NCBI GenBank assembly: GCA_938001865.1
Contig: CALLAW010000005.1
Coordinates: 1 to 64,000, forward strand
Length of the DNA stretch: 64,000 nucleotides
Direction of reading: 5' to 3'
DNA from: an uncultured Saprospiraceae bacterium
GTDB lineage: Bacteria > Bacteroidota > Bacteroidia > Chitinophagales > Saprospiraceae
The number at the start of each line of letters is the position of its first letter. The stretch's first letter is position 1. Positions 19,035-26,971 of the stretch are shown here, piece after piece. The notes beneath the pieces were generated by a model. That model saw only the letters and a list, made by a program, of their open reading frames with translations, was not told the DNA's origin and made no database searches. A program made the translations under genes and the position numbers.

Positions 19035-19466
19035 TGTTATTGTCTGATTCATAAGGCAGCTGACCAACCCCATGATTTTGCTCTCAAGTGTCCAATGGAA
19101 GTAGGACCTGTTATCTATAGAGCCCGAAGAATAGTCTCAGAGAGAGATGGTCTAAGATATGACTTGATAGGCGACTGTCATCGAGTTGATAATAGAAGCA
19201 TAGATAACACTATAAGTGCAAGTAATACACCTTTGATATTATCACCTAATCCAACCTCTAGAGAAGTATACGTTACTTCAAGTGAAGAGATGACAGGGTT
19301 AATCTCTATATCTACAATGGATGGTATTGATGTTATGAATGTTGACATAAATAAGTCTACACAAATAAAATTGATTACAAATAATCTAAAAAGTGGAATT
19401 TATATGGTATCTTATAGAGGTAAAACGGGTAATATCCAAACAGCAAAACTAATGATAGTAAAATAA
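19035..19466 (+). pseudogene. 5'-truncated copy of the metalloprotease tail with T9SS sorting domain
   Basis: The frame is open from 19035 with no plausible start or signal peptide. From about 19056 it matches the metalloprotease tail at protein level (ADxxxxxALKCPMEVGPVIYRARRIVS against the tail's ADLETIALKCPTHVGHVIYSARRIVS). It then carries a complete type A sorting domain (LSPNPTSREVYV to KLMIVK) and a stop at 19464-19466, followed by its own terminator. An ATG at 19095 would give a 123-residue protein without signal peptide, which could not be exported. I read it as the 3' end of a lost gene, or a silent tail cassette. Confidence 0.75.
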
Positions 19467-19473
19467 ATTAAAC

Positions 19474-19506
19474 GCAGCAGTCTAATATCGGGCTGCTGCA
19501 GTTTTT
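19474..19506 (+). terminator. rho-independent terminator after the truncated tail
   Basis: GCAGCAG (19474-19480) pairs with CTGCTGC (19493-19499), 12-nt loop, followed by GTTTTT. It sits 13 bp before the start of paralog B, mirroring the terminator placement before paralog A. Confidence 0.7.
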
Positions 19507-19518
19507 AAATTTTGATAA

Positions 19519-21054
19519 ATGAGCCATATCTATATTGCAAGATTTACAATTGTCTTTTTGTTGTGTTACACTTCGTATCTGCTATCCTCTCAACCTAAGC
19601 ACGACTATATATGGGTCTTTGCGGGAGATGTTGATACGATGCAAAATGCTGAGGGCAGTATTATAGATTTCAATGGAGGTGAAAGATCAACTCGTTACCA
19701 AGATATGCCAGAAAAAATTGGAATCAATAATATTTCATATTCCAGCGAAGATGGTGAATTGATTGCATATTCCAATGCATGCGATGTGTTTAACTCTGAC
19801 TTTCAGATAATGGAGAATGGGGAAGATATTAATCCGGGCACAGGGCATGATGCGAATTGTCCAATTGGATTTTACGGAGGTCAACAAAACTCTCTGATGC
19901 TGCCTGATCCAGGTGGGCAAGGAATTTACTACTATCACAAGCGACTAGAAATATATTTTGATGTTGAGTGGATAGGAACCGTCTTTGATATATTGTACTC
20001 GTACATTGATATAGCATCCAATTCTGTAAAAGAAAAAAATGTTTCGCTTCATAAATCAATACGCCATATTAGCGGATTTACTGAAGCCATTCAGCACTCG
20101 AATGGTAAGGATTGGTGGATTTTAGATTTTTCAGAATGGGACAGTCTAGCACATACTGTAGATGATACGATGATGTATGTGTTCAAGTTAGATAGTGACT
20201 CACTATACTTTCATCACGAGCAGAAGGTTAGCAATGCTGCAATCCTTGATACTTGGTGCAGTTCAGCAGGTCAGTCTGCTTTTTCAACTGATGGCAGCAC
20301 CTTGGCGATGTATTGCCCTCTTAGTGGTCTTGATTTGTATGATTTTGATCGAGAAACAGCTATGATTAGTAATTACAGACATTTAGATATACCTTCTACT
20401 ATTCGTAGTAGCGGAGTTTGCTTTTCGCCAAGTAATAGGTTCATTTATGTCTCAAATGGGGACAAATTCTGGCAAATAGACCTTGAAGAACCCACCTTAG
20501 AATCTGGTCTCTTATTGATTGATGAGTATGATCCTAATCTTGGAGAAGGTTTTACAGCCAATTTTAATCAGATGCAACTAGGTCCAGACTGCCGTATCTA
20601 TATGAATAGTACTAATCAAACGCGTACCCTACACATCATTAACAGTCCTGATGAAAAGGGTGAGGCTTGTGACTTTGTGCAACGAGGATTTGAGTTGCCA
20701 TACGTCTGTCAACCTGGCTCTCTGCCCAACTTCCCCCACTTTCGTATCGATGAAGAGGAGGTCTGTGATCCTGACTTGGTGACATCTGTCTTCGGGTTTC
20801 CAGTAGAAGTAGTCAAGAGACTCGATGTCCACCCCAATCCTACATCAGGCGAATTGACCATAGACTTGCCAGAGGTGATGAGTGGGAGACTGTCGGTCCG
20901 AGATGTCACAGGTCAGGTGGTGATGACACTGGACTTAAACTATGCTGAGGAGGTATCTCTAGACTTGTATGGGTATTATGCAGGGATGTACGTCATAGAA
21001 GTTGTGAGTGAGAGTGGTGAGCGGTATGTGGAGAGGGTGGTGTTGATAGATTAG
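19519..21054 (+). CDS. T9SS-sorted secreted protein, paralog B
   Basis: 511 residues, the same architecture as the protein at 17069-18598: signal peptide ending LLSSQ, DYIWVF at the mature start, the NACDVFNSDFQIMENGEDINPG block, DWWILDFSEWDSL, the propeller-like middle, and a type A sorting domain from HPNPTSGE near residue 436 ending ERVVLID. Long blocks are identical in protein to paralog A, yet codons between about 20300 and 20700 are AT-rich where paralog A uses GC-richer synonyms. From about 20700 the two genes become highly similar in DNA as well. This pattern points to recombination or gene conversion of the 3' end. Function unknown. Confidence 0.85.
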   Translation: MSHIYIARFTIVFLLCYTSYLLSSQPKHDYIWVFAGDVDTMQNAEGSIIDFNGGERSTRYQDMPEKIGINNISYSSEDGELIAYSNACDVFNSDFQIMENGEDINPGTGHDANCPIGFYGGQQNSLMLPDPGGQGIYYYHKRLEIYFDVEWIGTVFDILYSYIDIASNSVKEKNVSLHKSIRHISGFTEAIQHSNGKDWWILDFSEWDSLAHTVDDTMMYVFKLDSDSLYFHHEQKVSNAAILDTWCSSAGQSAFSTDGSTLAMYCPLSGLDLYDFDRETAMISNYRHLDIPSTIRSSGVCFSPSNRFIYVSNGDKFWQIDLEEPTLESGLLLIDEYDPNLGEGFTANFNQMQLGPDCRIYMNSTNQTRTLHIINSPDEKGEACDFVQRGFELPYVCQPGSLPNFPHFRIDEEEVCDPDLVTSVFGFPVEVVKRLDVHPNPTSGELTIDLPEVMSGRLSVRDVTGQVVMTLDLNYAEEVSLDLYGYYAGMYVIEVVSESGERYVERVVLID

Positions 21055-21100
21055 CATACCCATCCCTTTCTGCCGATTAATAAATCGACATTCATACCCT

Positions 21101-21136
21101 TCCCTAGATTTAGGGAAGGGCTAGGGTTGGGTAGAA
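21101..21136. repeat. 36-bp direct repeat, copy 1, with palindromic core
   Basis: Identical to 21311-21346. With the four preceding bases it forms a perfect 10-bp hairpin (CCCTTCCCTA at 21097-21106, TAGGGAAGGG at 21111-21120, GATT loop), followed by CTAGGGTTGGGTAGAA. It resembles a family of short intergenic repeats seen in many genomes. Confidence 0.75.
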
Positions 21137-21260
21137 TATGGAAGCATAAGTTAAACCTCAGATTATCAGTTCTGTAGAAGGTAAATGCGAGGATTAATCT
21201 TTATGCCGATGTTGTCAGAACTGCTAGCCCGTCCAAAGTGTTCACCTTGGTTCCTTCCTT

Positions 21261-21284
21261 ATCAAAGCATTGGGATGCTTTGAT
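21261..21284. repeat. perfect 10-bp hairpin
   Basis: ATCAAAGCAT (21261-21270) and ATGCTTTGAT (21275-21284) with a TGGG loop, between the two 36-bp repeats. No T run follows on either strand, so it is not a standard terminator. Confidence 0.7.
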
Positions 21285-21310
21285 TCTGATATTGTCAGAT
21301 CAGTCAGTCA

Positions 21311-21346
21311 TCCCTAGATTTAGGGAAGGGCTAGGGTTGGGTAGAA
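21311..21346. repeat. 36-bp direct repeat, copy 2
   Basis: Exact copy of 21101-21136, 210 bp downstream. The left arm of the hairpin is shortened here because the four bases before it differ. Confidence 0.75.
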
Positions 21347-21377
21347 GGTGAAGGTTTAAGTCTAATATTAAGTATTA

Positions 21378-21797
21378 ACTGATAATGTTGACCTACTAGC
21401 TCAGATGGATAGTATACAGCAGTACAATCTGATCCATGCAGACAGTCTCCTCACACAAGTTGGTAGAGATAGCTGTGACATTATCACTGATTGGGAGGTG
21501 GTCTATGATGTACTGATCGATGAGAGGAGTGGAGAGGAGATCACTCAGAGGCAAATTGCTGACCTAGAGACGATAGCACTCAAGTGTCCAACGCATGTAG
21601 GTCATGTCATCTATTCCGCAAGGAGGATTGTCTCTGATCGGACGCATCTGAGATATGACCTCATTGATGATTGTGGTAGAGTGGAGTCTCGGAGTAGAAA
21701 ACAAACTACAACTGTTACTTCTACAGAACTCTTTATAGTACCGAATCCTGCAACAGATCTAGTCACAGCTTACACTTACACTCCTACCTTTCACTAA
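21378..21797 (+). pseudogene. truncated copy of the metalloprotease tail, sorting domain lost
   Basis: Homology to the metalloprotease tail begins abruptly at about 21388. It runs gap-free at about 94% DNA identity to 21767, then ends just inside the sorting domain (PNPATDLV) with an unrelated short end and a stop at 21795-21797. In-frame stops lie upstream, no start fits and the sorting domain is incomplete. The remaining ATG at 21405 would give 130 residues without signal peptide. High identity indicates a recent duplication or gene conversion with the copy at 16399. Confidence 0.85.
21389..21767 (+). repeat. tail repeat, copy 2
   Basis: Direct-repeat partner of 16399-16777. Differences are mainly single transitions, many in third codon positions, which suggests the sequence was under coding constraint for part of the time since duplication. 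Confidence 0.9.
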
Positions 21798-21845
21798 GGG
21801 AACAAACGAATTTCGATTCCAATCGAAAGGAAGGATGGATGCAAT

Positions 21846-21886
21846 AAAAAAAAGAGAAGAGAGACAACTCATTGCCTCTCTCCTCT
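21846..21886 (-). terminator. rho-independent terminator of dnaA
   Basis: On the minus strand a 15-bp stem with a few wobbles (right arm 21853-21867, left arm 21872-21886, CTCA-region loop) is followed by eight T. It lies 78 bp downstream of the dnaA stop. Confidence 0.75.
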
Positions 21887-21963
21887 ACCCATATATCTAT
21901 TCTCAAATATCTAAATAAATATCTCTTATTTGCCAATACAATATTGGCTACATCTCTCTCTAG

Positions 21964-23361
21964 TTAGAATCCCGAGCCAATACTCATCTGGACCTTTCTT
22001 TCTATTTCTGTGACTTGATTTTTGAATACTTCATCTGTATCCATCATATCCTGCACCGCCTTGAGTGAGTAGATGACAGTACTATGATCCTTCCCTCCGA
22101 AGTCATCTCCAATACTCTTGAGAGACTTATTGGTAAAGTTCTTAGCGAAGTACATTGAGAGTTGTCTCGCGATGACTACTTCTCTCTTACGTGTACTTGA
22201 TTGGATTTTCTCGACAGAGACTTTGTAGTGCTCTGCTACGAGTTTTTTGATCTTTTCTAGAGCCACTTCCTTATCAGCAGAGACGACATATCTTCTGATG
22301 ATATCTTTAGCGAGATCTACATCTATCTTTTTGAGGTTGAGTGTAGACTGAGCTATCAGAGAGATCATGACACCCTCTAGCTCTCTGATATTATTGACTA
22401 CATTATGACAGACATACTCGAGTACATTCAGTGGTATCTTCTCGATATCATCCTCTAGCTTATCTTGCACGATTGCCATCCTAGTCTCGAATGTTGGCGG
22501 TTGGATATCAGCTGATAGTCCCCACTTGAATCGACTGATGAGTCTATCTTCCATATTGGCAAGATCCTTAGGGGCTCTATCTGAGGTCAAGATGATCTGC
22601 TTACCACTTTGGTGCAATCGATTAAAGAGGTTGAAGAGGATCTCCTGAGTCTTAGCCCTCCCTGCAAGGAACTGGACATCATCCAAGATCAAAGTGTCGA
22701 TATGTTGGTAGTATGCGAGGAGGTCATCTATAGTCCCCTTCTTGATTGCATTGATGATCTGATTAGTAAATCGATCCGTCGTGATATACATCACATTATT
22801 CTTGGGATGTTGCTTCTTGATCTGATTGCCGATCGAGTGTGCTAAGTGAGTCTTACCGATACCCACACCACCATAGACGAAGAGTGGGTTAAATGCTGTC
22901 TTCCCAGGATTGTCAGAGATCGCCTTACCTGCAGACCTTGCAAGTCTATTGCAGTCCCCTTCTATGAGCTTGTCAAATGTATACTTTGGATTCAGACCAG
23001 AGTCAATTTTTACTTTTCTGATCCCAGGGATGATGAACGGATTCTTGATCTGCTCCGAGTCGATTGCTGTTTGCTTCTTCTCGGTAGAGTTAGAGAATTG
23101 ATTTTTCTTATCTAAGAGGATGATATACTCTAATCTTGCCTTACTTCCGAGCTCTGTGACGATACACTTCCTGAGGAGTGAAAGATAGTGCTCTTCGAGC
23201 CATTCGTAGAAGTATTTGTTGGGTACTTGGATGGTGAGTATCTCGTCTTCTAACTTGACGGGGATGATCGGCTCAAACCATGTTTTGTACTTTCGTTCGT
23301 TGATATTGTCTTTTATGATAGCGAGACATCGGTCCCAGACTGCTACGTGTTTGTTGGTCAT
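21964..23361 (-). CDS. dnaA: chromosomal replication initiator DnaA
   Basis: 465 residues, normal length. Domain I is at residues 1-85, with a short linker to about 125. The AAA+ domain has Walker A GGVGIGKT at 164-171 and Walker B LILDDVQFL. The C-terminal DNA-binding domain carries the signature GGKDHSTVIYSLKAV. It binds DnaA boxes at oriC and loads the helicase. The ATG at 23361 starts the usual N-terminus. The 277 bp upstream are very AT-rich, but I found no TTATNCACA-type boxes on either strand, so oriC is not shown here. Monocistronic with its own terminator; the accessory cassette region lies just downstream. Confidence 0.98.
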   Translation of the reverse strand: MTNKHVAVWDRCLAIIKDNINERKYKTWFEPIIPVKLEDEILTIQVPNKYFYEWLEEHYLSLLRKCIVTELGSKARLEYIILLDKKNQFSNSTEKKQTAIDSEQIKNPFIIPGIRKVKIDSGLNPKYTFDKLIEGDCNRLARSAGKAISDNPGKTAFNPLFVYGGVGIGKTHLAHSIGNQIKKQHPKNNVMYITTDRFTNQIINAIKKGTIDDLLAYYQHIDTLILDDVQFLAGRAKTQEILFNLFNRLHQSGKQIILTSDRAPKDLANMEDRLISRFKWGLSADIQPPTFETRMAIVQDKLEDDIEKIPLNVLEYVCHNVVNNIRELEGVMISLIAQSTLNLKKIDVDLAKDIIRRYVVSADKEVALEKIKKLVAEHYKVSVEKIQSSTRKREVVIARQLSMYFAKNFTNKSLKSIGDDFGGKDHSTVIYSLKAVQDMMDTDEVFKNQVTEIERKVQMSIGSGF

Positions 23362-23638
23362 ATAACTTCTCTACTAAAAAAAATAAAAAAACTCTCTCTT
23401 ACATGAAGAGCTTACCAAAAAATTAAACTTTCGAATACGTGTTCGTGGGATAAAATCAACTTGGGATTTGATGTTCGAACTCTACAAAAATTCACTAAAT
23501 AATCGGAACAAAAAAGGAAATTGAAATCTAATTTTAAAGATAAAATTTTAACTAAAACTGGATTAAAAGATAACAAATATCTCTATATGTAACTTACCTC
23601 AATCTAGTAGAATTAACATTAATGAATATAATATATGA

Positions 23639-24556
23639 CTATTTGACCAAAAGATTTTTACAAGATTGACATTTCGCTTTTTTATTATTTTCAAAATACA
23701 GATCTACCCTTCCAAGTAATATACCACCAAATCCTGCTTGATTTACAAAGACAGCTTCACCCTTCTTATTCTTTTTAGTCTGCATAGCTTTGAGAAAAGT
23801 GTGAGTATGCCCACCCAGGATAAGATCGATATTCTCTGTCTCTCGAGCTAAGACCACATCACTTACCCAATCCTCATCATAGCGATAACCAAGATGAGAG
23901 AGACAGATGACTACATCACACTTCTCATCATGCTTGAGAGTATTAGCTACTCTCTGAGCTTGGACGATGGGATCTTGATAGATGACTCCCTTACAGAGTG
24001 ACTCAGGGACCAAACCGTCTAGCTTGATACCTAGCCCGAAGAATCCTACCCTGATGCCTCCGACTTCTTTGATCAGATAGTCTTGGAGATGCTCACTCAG
24101 AGCTGTATCGTCTACTCGATAGTTACTCATCACAAATGGGAAGTTGGCATGTTTCATTTGCTTGACAAAGCCATCAATCCCTGCATCAAAGTCATGATTG
24201 CCCATCGTAGCTACATCATATGACATCTCACTCATACACTTCATCTCTATCTCCCCTCCGAAAAAATTAAAGTATGGAGTACCTTGGAAGATATCACCGC
24301 TATCCATCAAGAGCACATGCTCCTCTTCGCTTCGGATCTGCTCGATCAGCTTAGCTCTGCTCACTACCCCTCCGAGACCTTGATTACGACCTCCGTCCAT
24401 GGGGAATGGATCGACTCTGCTGTGGACATCATTAGTATGCAGGAGTGTAATCTTAGTCACTTCACCTCTATCGAAGAGATGGAATGGAAACTGATTGACC
24501 CCGAGCAACAATCCACCCTTGCCCATCGCTTTCATAAAGTTACGTCTTGATTGCAT
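23639..24556 (-). CDS. 5'-nucleotidase-family metallophosphatase (catalytic half), Tat signal
   Basis: 305 residues holding the calcineurin-like catalytic domain of UshA/5'-nucleotidases. Metal motifs: LLHTNDVHSR near residue 38, LLMDSGDIFQG, MGNHDFDAG, a later LSHLGY and GGHTHT. The N-terminus SRRNFMKA followed by a hydrophobic stretch is a twin-arginine signal, so the enzyme is exported folded. The substrate-binding C-terminal domain of normal 5'-nucleotidases is absent from this protein but is encoded by the gene just upstream (24560-25312), 3 bp away in the same unit. The two proteins probably act together on nucleotides or related phosphoesters outside the inner membrane. Confidence 0.88.
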   Translation of the reverse strand: MQSRRNFMKAMGKGGLLLGVNQFPFHLFDRGEVTKITLLHTNDVHSRVDPFPMDGGRNQGLGGVVSRAKLIEQIRSEEEHVLLMDSGDIFQGTPYFNFFGGEIEMKCMSEMSYDVATMGNHDFDAGIDGFVKQMKHANFPFVMSNYRVDDTALSEHLQDYLIKEVGGIRVGFFGLGIKLDGLVPESLCKGVIYQDPIVQAQRVANTLKHDEKCDVVICLSHLGYRYDEDWVSDVVLARETENIDLILGGHTHTFLKAMQTKKNKKGEAVFVNQAGFGGILLGRVDLYFENNKKAKCQSCKNLLVK

Positions 24557-24559
24557 CTC

Positions 24560-25312
24560 CTACTTTTTTGTTATTCTAATACTTGGATTATGCTCGATCT
24601 GATTGCCTTGTGCTGTAATCTCTTCGACCCCAGCGATCAGGACATGTCTGATATATTGACCAGTATCAGTCTGTGGCAATCCTATCATAAACGGACAAGC
24701 ATCACCTCCATTGGCGACGTAGTCAGGCATCGCTACTTGATAGATGCGTGACTCATCTAGTGGCTCTCCTCCGACCATGATATCACCTGCCATAGCATCT
24801 GATATATTGAATGTGACACCCTCACTGATCGGCCATCCGCCGTAATCGGCTATCCTGTTACAGAGATTTCTGACGTCTTGAGCCTTCATCTCGACGATGA
24901 CGAGCAGATTGTCAAATGGCATCAGCTCGAAGAGTTTGCCCTTAGTAACATCTCCCTTTGGCAACTTCACGATCCGCAGTCCTCCATAGTTCTGGATGGC
25001 AAAGTCCACTGCGATCCCTGACAGCTTAGTGGCTTCCGATAAGAGGAGGTCTGACACGAAGTTGCCCATACTAGAGTTGACCTTCCCCTTAGAGAGATCG
25101 GCAGCATTGTATCCGATGACGACATTCATCTCGGCTTGGAGTTCGTCTCGATATGGCCTGACCATTGCCTCCATCGGAGAGTCTCCGTAGGATTGATGAT
25201 CTTCTACCTTCAGATTGACATTGTCCGCTGTCGCTAAATGTTGGACACTCTTACAACTCTGACCGACTGCCAATACACTGAGTATGGCAATGATGCTGAT
25301 TACTCTTATCAT
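24560..25312 (-). CDS. 5'-nucleotidase C-terminal domain lipoprotein
   Basis: 250 residues. A lipobox signal (VLAVGQSC) is followed by the 5'-nucleotidase C-terminal domain, with GNFVSDLLLSEA near residue 83, IQNYGGLR, the LMPFDNLLVIVEMKA segment, and YQVAMPDYVANGGDACPF near the end. In one-chain enzymes this domain supplies the base-binding aromatic site. Here it stands alone as a lipoprotein directly before the catalytic half, so substrate binding and catalysis are on separate polypeptides with different export routes (Sec/SPII and Tat). It overlaps the upstream gene by 4 bp, indicating an operon of three. Confidence 0.88.
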   Translation of the reverse strand: MIRVISIIAILSVLAVGQSCKSVQHLATADNVNLKVEDHQSYGDSPMEAMVRPYRDELQAEMNVVIGYNAADLSKGKVNSSMGNFVSDLLLSEATKLSGIAVDFAIQNYGGLRIVKLPKGDVTKGKLFELMPFDNLLVIVEMKAQDVRNLCNRIADYGGWPISEGVTFNISDAMAGDIMVGGEPLDESRIYQVAMPDYVANGGDACPFMIGLPQTDTGQYIRHVLIAGVEEITAQGNQIEHNPSIRITKK

Positions 25313-25830
25313 CCTAGGTAGCTTTTTATCTCCTCTCGGATTGCACTCTTCGCTATCTCTAATGATTGCGTCGATTTGGCACTTTTCTGTTGGAGGATCT
25401 CTAGTAAGTCCTCAGATGTACCACTCTCAGGCAGGTCCGAGATCGACTGAGTGATGAGAGCTTGGATATTGGTCTTAGCCTGAGAGATAATCTTCCAGAG
25501 TGCATCACTGACATAGACCTGCTGTGCTAGATTGTGCTCATATTCCTTCTGGATAGAGACGAGCATCCCATTGGAGAGATTCTGTGGAGTGATCTCCTTG
25601 GTCAAGAGTCTAAAGATCAGATTCTTCATCTCTATCCGTTCGCAGAAGAGCATAAGTCTCTCGTAAGCTTGGAGCTTGAGAGGCAACTTATCCTTGGCCA
25701 TAGACTGTTGGTAGTCGAGCATCGCAATCTTCTCCTTAGATGTCAAAAACTGCTTAAGAAGCAAGTACGATGAGGCAAGTACTACCAATGCCGGGAGAGT
25801 ATATTTCAGTATTTCAATAAATGCTGCCAT
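25309..25830 (-). CDS. conserved hypothetical single-pass membrane protein
   Basis: 173 residues from the ATG at 25830, chosen over the TTG at 25842. One N-terminal membrane helix (residues about 7-24) is followed by a charged, helical cytoplasmic part with LKLQAYERLMLFCERI and QKEYEHNLAQQVYVSDALW motifs. I recall similar uncharacterised Bacteroidota proteins but know no function. It is first in a unit with the two 5'-nucleotidase halves (ATGA-type 4-bp overlap), which suggests co-expression but not necessarily shared function. Confidence 0.75.
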   Translation of the reverse strand: MAAFIEILKYTLPALVVLASSYLLLKQFLTSKEKIAMLDYQQSMAKDKLPLKLQAYERLMLFCERIEMKNLIFRLLTKEITPQNLSNGMLVSIQKEYEHNLAQQVYVSDALWKIISQAKTNIQALITQSISDLPESGTSEDLLEILQQKSAKSTQSLEIAKSAIREEIKSYLG

Positions 25831-26151
25831 TCCTATATTCAATTTGTCGCAAGTTACTAAAGTCTCGTAATTATCAGACTCATGCTCGACCTAATTAAGT
25901 CCGACAAGCACCATCCATGCCATCTCATCACGATAGATTATCAGATACTTGATCCGAGGCCTGAGATGCCACTAGAGGGAGCAATAGTGACGCTTACGCT
26001 AAAATCCGTGGTGTGGTTAAACAATAGTTAAATAGAATTTAAACTAAATGCTATCTTTGTCGCCGTTGTTATACTTGATATACGATTAGGTGTAATGACA
26101 CTAATATCAAATTTCGGAAACTAAAATATCTACAATTACAAATTGTCCAAT
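25831..26151. other. divergent promoter region of the 5'-nucleotidase unit and skp
   Basis: About 320 bp without a gene. The only recognisable element is the -7-like box at 26052-26059 for the plus-strand gene. Confidence 0.45.
26052..26059 (+). promoter_or_regulatory. putative -7 box for the Skp/OmpH gene
   Basis: TATCTTTG, an exact match to TAnnTTTG, 93 bp upstream of the ATG at 26152. No clear -33 element at the expected distance. Confidence 0.5.
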
Positions 26152-26667
26152 ATGAGAAAAACTCTAACAAACATCGGAAGCATCCTCTGTCTCATCTGCT
26201 TGATGACATTCAATGCTAATGCTCAGAAATTCGGGTATGTCAATAGCACAGAGATACTTGCACAATTACCAGCAATCAAATCTGCAGACTCTGAACTCGA
26301 GGCATACCAGAAACAACTCATCGCTAAAGGCGAACAAATGGTGAAAAGCTTTGAAGCAAAATACAAAACCGTAGCAGAACAAGCACAAGCAGGTACTCTC
26401 TCTAATGTACAGATGCAACAAAAAGAACAAGAACTCGGTCAGGAGCAACAAAATATCCAAGCATACGAAGTAGAGATCCAAAATAAGATCCTCAAGAAAA
26501 GAGAAGAACTCTACCAACCAATCCTAGAGAATGTCAACAACGTACTCAAGGCGATGGGTGATGATGGTGGATACACTATGATCTTCGACTCGAGTACTGG
26601 TGGCATCCTACATGCTGCAGAGGCTAATGACCTCACCGCTGCTCTCAAGAGCAAACTCGGGATCTAA
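26152..26667 (+). CDS. Skp/OmpH-family periplasmic chaperone
   Basis: 171 residues from the ATG at 26152; a TTG at 26143 is also open but would only lengthen the signal peptide. The signal ends FNANA, followed by QKFGYVNSTEIL, the typical start of mature Skp. Next come long Gln/Glu/Lys-rich helices forming the tentacle-like coiled coil, and a C-terminal strand region. Skp trimers hold unfolded outer-membrane proteins in the periplasm on their way to BAM. Bacteroidota usually carry several OmpH genes next to bamA; here it stands alone. Confidence 0.9.
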   Translation: MRKTLTNIGSILCLICLMTFNANAQKFGYVNSTEILAQLPAIKSADSELEAYQKQLIAKGEQMVKSFEAKYKTVAEQAQAGTLSNVQMQQKEQELGQEQQNIQAYEVEIQNKILKKREELYQPILENVNNVLKAMGDDGGYTMIFDSSTGGILHAAEANDLTAALKSKLGI

Positions 26668-26705
26668 GGACAAGTCTTACCTATAGACAAGAGATATAAC
26701 ACAAA

Positions 26706-26750
26706 AAAGAGAATAGAGGGTGTCAAGCGATTGGCTCCCTCTTTCTCTTT
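26706..26750 (+). terminator. rho-independent terminator after skp
   Basis: An imperfect stem: AAAGAGA and AGAGGG on the left (26706-26720), CCCTCT and TCTCTTT on the right (26737-26750), with a small internal loop and a 16-nt loop. The T-rich right arm provides the U tract. Confidence 0.6.
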
Positions 26751-26869
26751 ACTAGGAGTATCAGAGACCGATTATCGGAGATATGGAGTGCATCCACACA
26801 CTACATAGACAGTGATCTCTAGCACTTGTATCAGTACCGATTGGAAGACTTTGATATCTTTACACTGTA

Positions 26870-26893
26870 GTCATCGACTGATCAGTCATCGAC
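26870..26893. repeat. direct repeat GTCATCGAC x2
   Basis: GTCATCGAC at 26870-26878 and 26885-26893, 6 bp apart (15-bp period), upstream of hflX. The arrangement could be a regulator-binding site. It is the only structure seen in the 26751-26971 spacer. Confidence 0.35.
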
Positions 26894-26971
26894 ACATCAC
26901 AGGGAAGTGGTAGCAATCTCTACTTCTTATAATTATTAAATACTCTCTCACTCTCAACTCTATTACATAAT

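Larger units (their letters stand above)
21055..21377. other. repeat-rich non-coding region after paralog B
   Basis: It holds two copies of a 36-bp repeat (21101-21136 and 21311-21346), a hairpin at 21261-21284 and no convincing gene. Short words such as CTGATAATGT are shared with the region after paralog A (near 18680), suggesting the two spacers are related. Confidence 0.5.

Noticed and set aside
16973-21377. Insertion sequence or transposon in the cassette region
   Set aside because: No transposase frame, terminal inverted repeats or target duplications were seen around the tails.
21405-21797. 130-codon frame as an independent gene
   Set aside because: It is an internal piece of the metalloprotease tail, without signal peptide or complete sorting domain.
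23362-23638. oriC next to dnaA
   Set aside because: The region is AT-rich but I found no TTATNCACA-like DnaA boxes on either strand.
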